Assembly (NCBI RefSeq): GCF_963665995.1
Contig: NZ_OY762512.1
Coordinates: 3,596,001-3,660,000, forward strand
Source: Pleurocapsa sp. FMAR1
GTDB lineage: Bacteria; Cyanobacteriota; Cyanobacteriia; Cyanobacteriales; Xenococcaceae
Reading direction: 5' to 3'
DNA length: 64,000 nt
Position numbers and translations under genes: made by a program. Each line of letters starts with the position of its first letter. Position 1 is the first letter of the stretch. The notes under the pieces were generated by a model. That model saw only the letters and a program-made list of their open reading frames with translations. It searched no databases and had not been told where the DNA came from. Shown here piece by piece: positions 44,487 to 53,359 of this stretch.

Positions 44487-45136
44487 TGGCTTTACAGGTA
44501 ACTGATAACGACTGGATTTTAAAGGTAGATCGACAAATTGACTTCAACTTAAACGGTCAATTATTGGGCAGTTTTACAGGCAAGTTTGTGGCTACTTCAG
44601 TTACTTCTGATGTGGCTGGTGATATTTGGAATAAGGGGGGAGTTTTACGCCAAGGGATAAATACACTAGCTGGTTTAGCTTTGGGTGAACCTAAAGAACT
44701 TTTGCTTAGAGATTTAAATTTACTAACCTTTGAACCTTTATCAGGTCTTAGCTACGAGCTATTTTACTTCTCACTCAATCGACTAGAAAAAACCAATATA
44801 AAAATCTGGGAATATCAAGGAATGCCACTATACACTCAAGACGTATCAAGTCCTGTAGCTACTACAGCTACGACAACAACTCCTGCACTAACTAGTGCTA
44901 CTGCTGCTACTTCAATATTGGCAGCAAATATCAACCGCAAAAGCTTTTCAATCAAAAACAAGGGCAATAAACCCGTATATATAGGCTTCTCGTCTAGCTT
45001 TACTGGAAGCAATGCCTACCTAACTCTTAACGCTGGAGCTATTTATTTATCTGACGTTAGCTACACGGGGGAAATCTGGGGTTTGCTCGTCAAGCAAAAT
45101 GAGAATACGGATTTAATAGTAACGGACTTTGTGTAA
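44486..45136 (+). CDS. WEYQG-motif protein with virion-type C-terminal domain (216 aa)
   Basis: The first half is paralogous to the preceding protein. A Thr/Ala-rich linker (ATTATTTTPALTSATAATSI) leads to a C-terminal domain, SFSIKNKGNKPVYIGFSSSF, then AYLTLNAGAIYLSDVSYTGEIWG. This pattern recurs at the ends of many phage head or tail accessory proteins. Starts and ends overlap its neighbours by single bases. Confidence 0.6.
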   Translation: MALQVTDNDWILKVDRQIDFNLNGQLLGSFTGKFVATSVTSDVAGDIWNKGGVLRQGINTLAGLALGEPKELLLRDLNLLTFEPLSGLSYELFYFSLNRLEKTNIKIWEYQGMPLYTQDVSSPVATTATTTTPALTSATAATSILAANINRKSFSIKNKGNKPVYIGFSSSFTGSNAYLTLNAGAIYLSDVSYTGEIWGLLVKQNENTDLIVTDFV

Positions 45137-45570
45137 TGCTTCTACCTTCAGGCAAAGTTGTCTACGTCTCAACTCCTATATACGCTAATTCTCATTTTTC
45201 CTGGGGAGAAGTTACCTGTAACTGTACTCGTCACATTGAGAATCTAATTTTAAATAAAAAGCTAGTTATTAGCGCGATCGCTATCGAGAAAAACATTGTC
45301 AAAACAGCGATCGCCCTCGATGAAATTCGGGCTAACCTGTCAAATCGCCCAATCAAGGTAAATAGCTGGTATCGTCCTGCATTAGTTAATCGCGCTGTCG
45401 GCGGTAAAGAAGATAGCAGACATCAGTTTGGCGATGCGGTAGATATTTGCAGCGATTATTATCTGCCAAGCAAAATTTACACTTTTTTAAGCATGACGCA
45501 TAATGGCGGGTTGGGACTATATCCGTCCTTTCTTCACGTTGACTGGCGGGGGTATAAAGCAAGATGGTGA
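45136..45570 (+). CDS. Peptidase M15-type endolysin
   Basis: Murein hydrolase-like protein of 144 residues, related to zinc D-Ala-D-Ala carboxypeptidases of the M15 family. The landmarks are VNSWYRPALVNRAVGG, the zinc-binding S-x-H-x-x-G-x-A-x-D in DSRHQFGDAVDI, and the second histidine segment GLGLYPSFLHVDWRG. It probably lyses the host wall at the end of a lytic cycle. It overlaps the following membrane-protein gene, the common lysin-holin arrangement. Confidence 0.85.
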   Translation: MLLPSGKVVYVSTPIYANSHFSWGEVTCNCTRHIENLILNKKLVISAIAIEKNIVKTAIALDEIRANLSNRPIKVNSWYRPALVNRAVGGKEDSRHQFGDAVDICSDYYLPSKIYTFLSMTHNGGLGLYPSFLHVDWRGYKARW

Positions 45571-45890
45571 GGACTAACAACAACAATTCCCCGACAGGTA
45601 TATTCTGGAACTTTGCAGAAGCCGCACTTTTGACCATTTCTCTAGGCACATCTTTATCAATTATTAGGGCAAATCAATTTGAGATTGAAGCTGCCCAATA
45701 CAAGCTAAAGACAACTAATGCCCTCGTCAAGGTACAGAAAGCTTCAAATAAGCTTGCAGAGAATGCTGAGAAGCTACCAATTACCAAAGCCAAACGTCAA
45801 GAAATCAAAAAATTAACGGACGAATCTTCAGCAATAATTGATGAAGCTAAAGATGAAATAAGCCAGAAGGTAGATCGCTTAGTTGAATGA
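45564..45890 (+). CDS. Holin- or spanin-like membrane protein (108 aa)
   Basis: One N-terminal transmembrane helix (WNFAEAALLTISLGTSLSII) followed by a long charged coiled coil (KVQKASNKLAENAEKLPITK and onwards). It overlaps the end of the endolysin gene by seven bases. Position and topology suggest a lysis accessory protein; no family match is claimed. Last gene of the block. Confidence 0.55.
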   Translation: MVRTNNNNSPTGIFWNFAEAALLTISLGTSLSIIRANQFEIEAAQYKLKTTNALVKVQKASNKLAENAEKLPITKAKRQEIKKLTDESSAIIDEAKDEISQKVDRLVE

Positions 45891-46102
45891 GCGATCGCGC
45901 TTTTTACAAATTAATGTCTGTGGGGTTTTACCTTATGATATTTTCAGAAACTAAATATTTAATAATATTTAATTTTTTATTGATTGGGAAGCGCGATCGC
46001 ATTTCAAGGCTTGATATATAATTGTCACACTAGCTTGAAGTATTTTTTCTGTATCGTTATTACATTGACTATATTTAAGTTTAAATAATTAGTAATCAAT
46101 CT

Positions 46103-46873
46103 TTAATCGATGCTTTGTATAAAAGACTTTATCAATTGAACAAACTCTAAAGTCTGTTCAAAATGAACATTATGACCACTGTTTTTGACAATTTCTAATT
46201 TAGAAAAGCGACATAAGAGGTCAATTTGTTGATTAATAGCTATAAACTTTTGGTCAAGCTCACCCACTACAAGCAGCATCGGTACGTGGGCTTCTGGTAA
46301 ATGATTCCAAAGAGACGGTTGCTGACCCAAACCCCCATGAAGTAGAGACTTAGCCAGTTTGAGAGGATTATTATCCAATCTTTTGGCGATCGCCTGTTGA
46401 TAATTCGGATGCAAAGTAAAAGAAGTAAATAAAGAATTGCTATACCATTGCTGTAAAAATAAAGCAAAGTCTTGATATTTAAGTTTTTCTATTAATTTAG
46501 AATCTTGTTTAATGCGCAATTCTCGCTCTGCTTGTGTTCGCAATCCTGGAGAAGCAGATTCTAAAATAACTCCTTTAAAATAATGAGAAAAATGAATAGC
46601 TAAATATAAGGCAATTCTGCCTCCCATTGAATAGCCTACTAAAAAACAAGACTTTATTTTTAGAGTTTTTATGAGTTGAATTAATGCTCGGCAAATATTA
46701 GGTATTTGATAGTTATCATCTTGCCTAACTTTAGTTTTACCATGACCAGGTAAATCAACTACAAGACAGCAAAATTGTGGACAAATTAAATCAATTAATT
46801 CTAAAAAGTCATTACTATTTCCCATAAAACCATGAAAAAATAAAATAATTGGCTTTTGACGATCACCAATCAA
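46103..46873 (-). CDS. menH: MenH-like alpha/beta hydrolase (phylloquinone pathway)
   Basis: Probable 2-succinyl-6-hydroxy-2,4-cyclohexadiene-1-carboxylate synthase of phylloquinone/menaquinone synthesis. It has the oxyanion region FFHGFMGNS, VDLPGHGKT, the nucleophile GYSMGGRIAL, the MenH-type ESASPGLR, the acidic VVGELDQKF and the catalytic KNSGHNVHFEQ. The marked start is TTG 46873, but the frame stays open upstream (KYEQDYQFNYSLIGD), which matches how family members begin. No ATG, GTG or TTG is found there before a stop, so the true start is uncertain. Confidence 0.85.
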   Translation of the reverse strand: MIGDRQKPIILFFHGFMGNSNDFLELIDLICPQFCCLVVDLPGHGKTKVRQDDNYQIPNICRALIQLIKTLKIKSCFLVGYSMGGRIALYLAIHFSHYFKGVILESASPGLRTQAERELRIKQDSKLIEKLKYQDFALFLQQWYSNSLFTSFTLHPNYQQAIAKRLDNNPLKLAKSLLHGGLGQQPSLWNHLPEAHVPMLLVVGELDQKFIAINQQIDLLCRFSKLEIVKNSGHNVHFEQTLEFVQLIKSFIQSID

Positions 46874-47089
46874 AGAATAGTTGAACTGATAATCCTGCTC
46901 GTATTTACTGTTAATGATGCAATTTTATTTTTATACTCTAGTAAACTTTATGCAGCTATTTAAACATATTATAAATGTCTATCAGAACAAAACTCACTCA
47001 ACATTGCAAATTAATATTTCATTTACTGATTAATTTAAAGTCTTTAGATTATAATTTATCTGAATATCATCAATAACAAGTCAAAAATT

Positions 47090-47293
47090 ATGGGTAGAAA
47101 AGCTAAACTAAAAAAAATGCGGAAACAGAAAACTACCGCCAAGTCTAATCAAGAATACAATCAAACTCAGTTTGTTCAGCAGTTTGCCAAAATGGGTTAT
47201 CAATTAAGAATCGATCCTAAGTCACAACCAGAAACCAATAGAGGAAATATATCTCCAGAAATTCCTCAAGCAAAAATTGAACCCAAACTATAG
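47090..47293 (+). CDS. Small basic cyanobacterial protein (67 aa)
   Basis: Begins MGRKAKLKKMRKQK, an N-terminus repeated in many short cyanobacterial proteins of unknown function. A central helix (TQFVQQFAKMGYQLRIDP) and a Pro-rich tail follow. Probably nucleic-acid or ribosome associated given the charge, but this is a guess. Convergent with a small membrane protein. Confidence 0.65.
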   Translation: MGRKAKLKKMRKQKTTAKSNQEYNQTQFVQQFAKMGYQLRIDPKSQPETNRGNISPEIPQAKIEPKL

Positions 47294-47309
47294 CCAATAT
47301 TATCTAAAG

Positions 47310-47519
47310 CTAAAGTAAAATATTATTAAGAGCTTTACGACTCAATTCCCAACTAGATATAGGCAAGACAATTGGCCAGAAAAAAGGTGTAATTAATAAA
47401 AAAGCCCAGGATGTCAAATCATTTTTTGGAGTACTTTGGTCATAGAAGAAAAGCATTAACCAATAAACAAAAACCATAAGTGTAATTGTCCAGTACCAAG
47501 CAAAGATATTATCTGACAT
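47310..47519 (-). CDS. Small two-span membrane protein (69 aa)
   Basis: Two hydrophobic helices (WYWTITLMVFVYWLMLFFY and AFLLITPFFWPIVLPIS) joined by a short polar loop. The ATG at 47519 gives MSDNIFAWYW. Unrecognised, but its codon pattern and topology support a real gene. Confidence 0.6.
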   Translation of the reverse strand: MSDNIFAWYWTITLMVFVYWLMLFFYDQSTPKNDLTSWAFLLITPFFWPIVLPISSWELSRKALNNILL

Positions 47520-47615
47520 TCTTCAATAAAGCTCAAGTAACTACTTTATACTTATTGTTATTGATAAGAATCAAAGCTGTAAGCCGTAAGAATACTTAAA
47601 TAAAATTAAGAATAA

Positions 47616-48395
47616 TCAAGGAGTTAAGTGATTTTGGCACACGAGTTGTATACCTTGAAAAACTAAATTGCGATCAACTATTATCTGTTGAGCAACTTGA
47701 GGAGATTGCAGATGCAAATATCGCCAGAGTAACTCAGCATCTCCTCCAGTAAAAATTACTTGATGATTGGAAAATTGTCGCTGCCAATCAGCAATATAGC
47801 TAAAAATACCAGAGATGGTTGTATAAATAATCCCACTGGCGATCGCTTCATCGGTATTTAATGCCCAACGTTGAGGTAAGGTATGAGGAAGTTCTATCTC
47901 TGGTAATGCGGTTTTTTGCTTGAGGCTGGTAAGCTGCGATCGCAATCCAGGCGAGATTGCGCCTCCTACAAGTCTTTTTTGTCGATCCACTCCTGTAAAG
48001 GTTAAGGCTGTGCCTCCATCTATTACCAAACAGGCTTGACTATAAGTTTCTACTGCACCCCAAGCTGCTAAAGCGCGATCGATTCCCATGGTGGGATAAA
48101 TATTTTCTAATTCAATATCTTCTAGAGTTATTATTTTTAAATCAGCATAATTTTGCCAAAGTTTTGTTTGTTCTGGGACAACTGAAGCTAAATAAACTGG
48201 TATTTGCGTAAGCTGTTTTTCAAGTAGTTGGTTAGCTAAAAACTGCTGAGGTAACTGATTGGGTTTGATTGCGACTGATAAATGTTGGGTATCCCAGGTT
48301 TCAATCAAAGTATACTGCTCAAACCATGCCCAATGGAGTCTGGAGTTGCCAATTGCTAACCCTAACCAATTATCAAAGCTTGTATTATTACTCAC
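47616..48395 (-). CDS. coaX: Type III pantothenate kinase
   Basis: First step of CoA synthesis. ASKHA-fold kinase with phosphate-1 motif LGLAIGNSRLHWAWF, GIDRALAAWGAV, the acid-containing LVIDGGTALTFTGVD and GGAISPGLRSQ. 259 residues. GTG start at 48395; the terminus of a MITE-like element begins two bases upstream, so the untranslated leader is made of transposon-derived sequence. CoaE lies elsewhere in the window (15923). Confidence 0.93.
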   Translation of the reverse strand: MSNNTSFDNWLGLAIGNSRLHWAWFEQYTLIETWDTQHLSVAIKPNQLPQQFLANQLLEKQLTQIPVYLASVVPEQTKLWQNYADLKIITLEDIELENIYPTMGIDRALAAWGAVETYSQACLVIDGGTALTFTGVDRQKRLVGGAISPGLRSQLTSLKQKTALPEIELPHTLPQRWALNTDEAIASGIIYTTISGIFSYIADWQRQFSNHQVIFTGGDAELLWRYLHLQSPQVAQQIIVDRNLVFQGIQLVCQNHLTP

Positions 48396-48396
48396 T

Positions 48397-48568
48397 TATA
48401 GCGGTTCTCAGACTCATGAGGTACAGAATTTATTGACTTTAGGGATTAGGAATCGGGGATTAGGGATTAGGGATTGCTTTCCCTTGCCCAGGAGTTTCGT
48501 TTTCACTCACCAGTCACCAGTTCGGTGACAGAACCAAAGTGTACCTCGTTAATACGAGAAACGCTATA
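48397..48568. mobile_element. MITE-like element, TATAGCGGTTCTCA family, copy 1
   Basis: 172 bp bounded by tatagcggttctca (48397-48410) and gagaaacgctata ending at 48568, with inner ggtacag / gtacctcg also opposed. It contains a short GGGATTA repeat (48441-48475). Copy 2 is at 59491-59638. No coding capacity. Confidence 0.7.
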
Positions 48569-48589
48569 TTTTCAAAACTAGCCGTAGAT

Positions 48590-49708
48590 TTACTGAGAAT
48601 TAATTTTCTGCCATTTTTGGATCCAGGTAATTAACTTTGCATCGCTGATTTTCTGATTATTTCTAGTTTGCAATAATTGGCTCAAGTCTGCTGCTGATTC
48701 TTGTTTCTGTTGTTGACAAGCAGCAATTAAAGTCTTGTCGTCAACTAGAGATTTTCCCAAACCGAGAGATGTTTGTAGTTTTCTTTGTTCATCTTTAGCA
48801 ATAGTATCTATAATAAAATCTGTACTGTTAGCTTTTTCTAATACTCCTGCTAGAGCATCAATATAAGCTGTACTATTATCTATGACTGCGGTTTTAGAGA
48901 CAATAGGTACACCAAAGCGACGAAAAGCAGCAGCACTAGCGACACTACCAATAACTATCATTTGTATAAACAATAAATATAAAGGAGTTTTGGCAAGATA
49001 GCTTAGAACGTCTTCTCTTTGCTCTTTAACAATGGTTTCTTGGTCTTTATAGCCGTGAATATATTCGTCTACCCAGATAGCTTGATTTTGGCTAACTAAC
49101 TCTGCTAGGAATTCATAATTATCAGGGGAATCTTGATAGGCATTAGCTGCTAAATAGGGAGTGGTGCTGTAGATAACTTTGCCTTGACCGAGTTTTTCTG
49201 ACCAAACAATAGTGCCATAGCGATCGCTGAGTAAGCTGGGATTTTGGCTAGGAAATATGTAACGGCGAGTAGTTTCAATTTTGATTTGACTGCTTGATAA
49301 AGGTCGATTTCGATAGGGTATAAAGCTTTGAAAAGGTGCTGCGGTGGCTGGTAGATTAACTCCCAGAATTACCAGAGTATTGCCTTTTTCTACCCAGCTA
49401 GACTCATCTTTAGATAAGTCTAGGGTGCTAGACAAAAAATCAGCTTTACTGTGGATTTTAATATAGGTAACTCCCTGATGATTATCTTTAACAAATTGGG
49501 CAAAAGGCTTTTGCCAACGTTTGATTGGTATTTCCTTTTTCGACATATATTCATACCATGCACCATAACCATCAGGAGCGCGTCCATAGCTTGAGCCACT
49601 GTTGTTTTTACTGCCGTCACCGTTAGGTGCAGCAATTAAAGTTAGAATAAGAATTACAGCGATCGCAATTATTGCAAACAGCCATTGACGTTGACGAAGG
49701 TTTGGCAT
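48590..49708 (-). CDS. DUF4350 membrane protein
   Basis: 372 residues. N-terminal transmembrane helix (WLFAIIAIAVILILTLIAA), an extracytoplasmic DUF4350 domain (SSYGRAPDGYGAWYEYMSKK, with TTPYLAANAYQDSPDNYEFL), then a second helix around residue 235-255 (LYLLFIQMIVIGSVASAAAF) and a cytoplasmic tail. Often encoded with DUF4129, RDD and MoxR genes; function unknown. Its ATG overlaps the stop of the DUF4129 gene. Confidence 0.82.
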   Translation of the reverse strand: MPNLRQRQWLFAIIAIAVILILTLIAAPNGDGSKNNSGSSYGRAPDGYGAWYEYMSKKEIPIKRWQKPFAQFVKDNHQGVTYIKIHSKADFLSSTLDLSKDESSWVEKGNTLVILGVNLPATAAPFQSFIPYRNRPLSSSQIKIETTRRYIFPSQNPSLLSDRYGTIVWSEKLGQGKVIYSTTPYLAANAYQDSPDNYEFLAELVSQNQAIWVDEYIHGYKDQETIVKEQREDVLSYLAKTPLYLLFIQMIVIGSVASAAAFRRFGVPIVSKTAVIDNSTAYIDALAGVLEKANSTDFIIDTIAKDEQRKLQTSLGLGKSLVDDKTLIAACQQQKQESAADLSQLLQTRNNQKISDAKLITWIQKWQKINSQ

Positions 49709-50325
49709 TATGATCCCTTGGGATTAACTTCAATTTGCTTATATGCCTGCTGACATTGCTCAAACAAAGAGCGATCTGCTTGCGCCCTACCAAAACATAA
49801 TCTTTGATGACTAGACAGCAATAGCTCGTAGGCTTGGAGGCTAGATAGATCCTGCTTTGAAAGCGATCGCCGATATTCTTCATCGGTAAGACTAGATCTC
49901 GCTGCAATAATTCCCCGCTCATCTAGTAGCTGCAACATCGCCTGATATAAACAAAAAATTGCTTGACGATAGTTACCTTCAATTCTGGCTGCTTGCGATC
50001 GCTCTAACCAGTCTGCTTGAGAAAATTTTGGTGTATTGGTAGGTTTATCGATGATTGAAGAGTGGTTATTTTTTCTTTGCCAGCGTTTCCAGTAAGGACG
50101 CAAGCCAAGCCATAGTTGCCATGTCAGCCAAACTAATAAAATAGCCAGAAGCGACCAGATACAGAATTTGACAATTTGCCAGAGTAGCTTAGATTTGAGC
50201 CATCCTAGCTCCCAGGAGTCTGTATTTAATTGAGAGGTTTTATATTCGATCCATTCACCAATTCTGCGTTTAATTAAATCTATGCGCCAGCCTAAACCGT
50301 CTTGTTTGAATGACCCTGCGGACAT
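49708..50325 (-). CDS. DUF4129 membrane protein
   Basis: 205 residues with one membrane helix (LLAILLVWLTWQLWLGL) and the C-terminal DUF4129 domain, QADWLERSQAARIEGNYRQA, then LYQAMLQLLDERGIIAARSS and SLTDEEYRRSL. Co-transcribed with the DUF4350 gene (overlap). Together with the divergent RDD gene it forms a conserved cyanobacterial neighbourhood of unknown role, perhaps a cell-envelope complex. Confidence 0.82.
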   Translation of the reverse strand: MSAGSFKQDGLGWRIDLIKRRIGEWIEYKTSQLNTDSWELGWLKSKLLWQIVKFCIWSLLAILLVWLTWQLWLGLRPYWKRWQRKNNHSSIIDKPTNTPKFSQADWLERSQAARIEGNYRQAIFCLYQAMLQLLDERGIIAARSSLTDEEYRRSLSKQDLSSLQAYELLLSSHQRLCFGRAQADRSLFEQCQQAYKQIEVNPKGS

Positions 50326-50539
50326 AACAGTCTTGCATTAAACATTGAACACTAATCATTAAACATTGATATTTCCAAATTGGGTAGTAGTTAGGGCAGA
50401 CAAAATCTTGGTAAAATACTAATCGAGTATTAATTGGATGTAACTATAACTATATCTATGCTTGGAATCACAGTTGCCTCTGCTAGATCGAGCTAGACTC
50501 AAAGCCTAAATTAATTATTGTTTTCTAGGCTCGATATAT

Positions 50540-51325
50540 ATGCGTTTTTTTAATCAAATTAATTTACAAACTCCAGAAAGCGTCGAACTTGAATTTACTT
50601 TAGCAGGGATTGGCAATCGCGCATTTGCTTTAATCATAGACTACATAATTATCAGCTTGACTGCTTTACTAACTTGGGGAGTTAGCTATTTCTTTGCTTA
50701 TCAAATCGATCCAGGGTTTATTTTTGGTTCAAATCCAGACCTACTTGCACAGTGGATTATAGCAATTCAATCTCTCGTTGCTTTTGCCATTTATGCTGGC
50801 TATTTTGTAATTTTAGAAACCCTCTGGCAGGGACAAACTCCAGGCAAAAAATGGACAAAAATTAGAGTTATTCGCGATAACGGTAAGCCAGAAAGGTTGC
50901 CTCAAGCTATTTTACGAGCATTACTTAGACCAGTAGATGATATCTTGTTCATCGGCGTATTTTTTATATTCTTTTCTCAAAAAGAGAAACGTATCGGTGA
51001 TTTAGTTGCAGGGACACTTGTAGTTCAAGATGAACAGGCATCTAAATCTGCTAATTTTGATATTTCCCCAGAAGCTCAAGATTTAGCGGTTCAACTAAAA
51101 ATTGAGTCTGAGATAACTAATTTACTGCCAGAAGATTTTGCCACCATTCGCGATTTTCTCCAGCGTCGTCAAAATATTATGTTGGAATATCAGCATCAAT
51201 TAAGCCGTAAATTAGCCGAACAGGTTAAAGAAATTATTTTGTTAGAAAAAGTTCCCGAAAACTATAGTAACAGCCAATTTTTAGAGGCGATCTATCTAGC
51301 TTATCAACAAAACAATGATTATTAA
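50540..51325 (+). CDS. RDD-family membrane protein
   Basis: 261 residues. The RDD domain begins NRAFALIIDYIIISLTALLT, with the Arg and Asp of the family name, and has a second landmark WQGQTPGKKWTKIRVI. About three transmembrane helices precede a long helical cytoplasmic C-terminus (EDFATIRDFLQRRQNIMLEY). Divergent from DUF4129/DUF4350 with a 214-bp spacer that probably holds both promoters. Function unknown; some relatives move ions. Confidence 0.88.
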   Translation: MRFFNQINLQTPESVELEFTLAGIGNRAFALIIDYIIISLTALLTWGVSYFFAYQIDPGFIFGSNPDLLAQWIIAIQSLVAFAIYAGYFVILETLWQGQTPGKKWTKIRVIRDNGKPERLPQAILRALLRPVDDILFIGVFFIFFSQKEKRIGDLVAGTLVVQDEQASKSANFDISPEAQDLAVQLKIESEITNLLPEDFATIRDFLQRRQNIMLEYQHQLSRKLAEQVKEIILLEKVPENYSNSQFLEAIYLAYQQNNDY

Positions 51326-51421
51326 TCAGTGCTAATTTATTGGTGACAAGTTAAGGCTGTGTATTGTTTGTCAACTGATTTTAGCTATCAGCCATCAGCT
51401 ATTAGTTTTAATACAAACACA

Positions 51422-53188
51422 CTACTTTTTAAGTTTAAAATAAGCTTCCATTACCTGTCTTACCAAAGGTGCAGCTACCGAACCACCGCCACCACCAGAA
51501 TGTTCAGCAAAAGCCACCACCACAATTTCTGGTTTATCAAAAGGGGCATAAGCTCCAAACCAAGTATGAGCTTCTCCTGGAGGTGCTTCTGCCGTACCGC
51601 TTTTTCCTGCCCCTGGGGGAATATCAGGAGAATTTAATTTTGTCCCTGTTCCTCCGTTGACTACGGCTCTAAGTCCTTGTTGAATAGTAGATAAGGTAGT
51701 GGGCTTGAGGTTTAGGTTTACTCTTTGAGCTTGTTTGGTTTGATTATCTGTTTCTCGTAAATGAGGCTTTACTCGATATCCATTATTCGCGATCGCACTA
51801 AACATAACGGCTATTTGTAAAGGCGTGGCGGTGGTAAACCCTTGACCGATCGACATATTAACCGTATCCCCTACAGTCCAGCCCCAATTGTCAAAATTAC
51901 GGCGTTTCCAAGCATCGTCGGCAATCAGTCCTGCTGTTTCTCCTTGTAATTCGATGCCTGTTAATTTCCCTAAACCATAAGCTCTTGCCCATTTGATTAA
52001 CTCTTCGCCGCCAACTCCCTGTCCAATTTGACCATGAAAAGTATTACTACTCCAAGCCAAGGCAGATACATATCCTAATGGTCCAAAACCGCTTTTATTC
52101 CATTCTCCAAATCTTGTCCCCCCGACAGATAAATAGGGATATGTACCCAAAATAGTGTTAGGAGGATACTTTCCCGATTCCATTCCTGCTGTATCGGTAA
52201 CTATTTTAAATGTAGAAGCGGGAGGAAAAGCCCGTAAAGCCATATTGAGGAAAGGATTACCCTGCGCCTGTAATTCCTTCCAGGTTTCTGTCGTCACAGA
52301 AGTAGAAAAAATATTGGGATCGAAGCTAGGATAACTCGCCATCGCCAACACCGCGCCATTATTAGGATCTAAAGCAACAATTGCGCCTTTTCTTGTTCCT
52401 AAAGCAGCTTCGGCAGCTTTTTGCACATCAGCATCAATGGTTAATTTAATATCTTTGCCTAATTTGGCGGGATTTTCACCCAAATATCGAATAATGCGTC
52501 CTCCACCATCAACTTCGAGCTTTAATCCACCCCATTTGCCTCTAAGTTCAGATTCATAGCCAGACTCTACGCCCATTTTGCCGATTACGTCCCCAAGACG
52601 ATAACCTTTTGATTTTTTTTGCTCTAATTGCTCTTGGTCTAATTCCCCTGTATAGCCGAGAATATGAGCAGCAAAGTTTCCTTGGGGGTAGTATCTTACT
52701 TTGCCAATATCTATTTCCACCCACTGAAACTGAGAATGATATTCTTCTAGTGCCGTAATTTGCGCTGGAGTTAGATGACGAGCAATGGGAATTAAGCTCG
52801 GATAGTTATATCCTGCTTCTTCTACTCTTTTTTGTAAATCTTGGGCATCAATATTTAAGATTGCAGCAATAATATCGCGGTTTTTTACCCAGTTTTTTTG
52901 TTTGTATGCCTTGGGCCACAAGTAAGCAGAATAAGATGAACGATTGGTGGCTAAAACTTTTCCCTGACGATCTAGAATGCTGCCTCTAACTGGTGGTTTG
53001 GGAACAATACGAGTTCGGTTTTGATCGGCTTTTAATTGGTTTAAGTCTCCCCGTTGTATTTGTAAATAACTCAAACGCCAGCCAATTCCTCCAAAAAGAA
53101 TCAAACTAATTACCATGGCAAGAGGAATTGTTTGCAACTGTCTGCCTACACTACGATTAATTGGCTCTTGAGACTTGGTTTGTAACAT
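51422..53188 (-). CDS. mrdA: Penicillin-binding protein 2 (transpeptidase)
   Basis: Class B PBP that cross-links peptidoglycan, most like the elongation-specific PBP2. One N-terminal membrane anchor (IPLAMVISLILFGGIGWRLS) and a pedestal domain (RTRIVPKPPVRGSILDRQG) precede the transpeptidase domain, with nucleophile S325-T-F-K328, SSN in the second motif, and K529-S-G in the third. 588 residues. The segment VRYYPQGNFAAHILGYTG is typical of MrdA. Confidence 0.9.
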   Translation of the reverse strand: MLQTKSQEPINRSVGRQLQTIPLAMVISLILFGGIGWRLSYLQIQRGDLNQLKADQNRTRIVPKPPVRGSILDRQGKVLATNRSSYSAYLWPKAYKQKNWVKNRDIIAAILNIDAQDLQKRVEEAGYNYPSLIPIARHLTPAQITALEEYHSQFQWVEIDIGKVRYYPQGNFAAHILGYTGELDQEQLEQKKSKGYRLGDVIGKMGVESGYESELRGKWGGLKLEVDGGGRIIRYLGENPAKLGKDIKLTIDADVQKAAEAALGTRKGAIVALDPNNGAVLAMASYPSFDPNIFSTSVTTETWKELQAQGNPFLNMALRAFPPASTFKIVTDTAGMESGKYPPNTILGTYPYLSVGGTRFGEWNKSGFGPLGYVSALAWSSNTFHGQIGQGVGGEELIKWARAYGLGKLTGIELQGETAGLIADDAWKRRNFDNWGWTVGDTVNMSIGQGFTTATPLQIAVMFSAIANNGYRVKPHLRETDNQTKQAQRVNLNLKPTTLSTIQQGLRAVVNGGTGTKLNSPDIPPGAGKSGTAEAPPGEAHTWFGAYAPFDKPEIVVVAFAEHSGGGGGSVAAPLVRQVMEAYFKLKK

Positions 53189-53359
53189 ATATAAGTTATT
53201 TATTATCAGTCCTAAACTTTTAGAGACGTTTAATATTTCACGATCGAGATAAGTTTAGTTGGGCAAAGATACATTTAAGCAGCGAACTATATCTTTTAGT
53301 TTTCCCAATCTAGATAATAATTACATCATCAAGGAATTTGTTTCTTCAATCCGCTAATT

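Larger units (their letters stand above)
36840..45890. mobile_element. Putative phage- or satellite-like integrated element
   Basis: About 9 kb with an accessory signature throughout. A leftward string of tiny coupled genes (36840-37996) comes first. A hairpin and an operator array precede an XRE regulator (38301). Plasmid/phage-type protein genes, a minimal tyrosine integrase (39957-40541), and a rightward block of overlapping genes (40744-45890) follow; the block ends in an M15-type lysin and a holin-like protein. Flanking genes (purH, menH) are housekeeping. No terminase, portal or capsid gene is recognisable. Attachment-site repeats were not found, so the limits are approximate. Confidence 0.6.

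Noticed and set aside
36840-45890. Filamentous (inovirus) prophage
   Set aside because: No Zot-like ATPase or replication initiator was seen, and an M15 lysin is not expected for a non-lytic filamentous phage.
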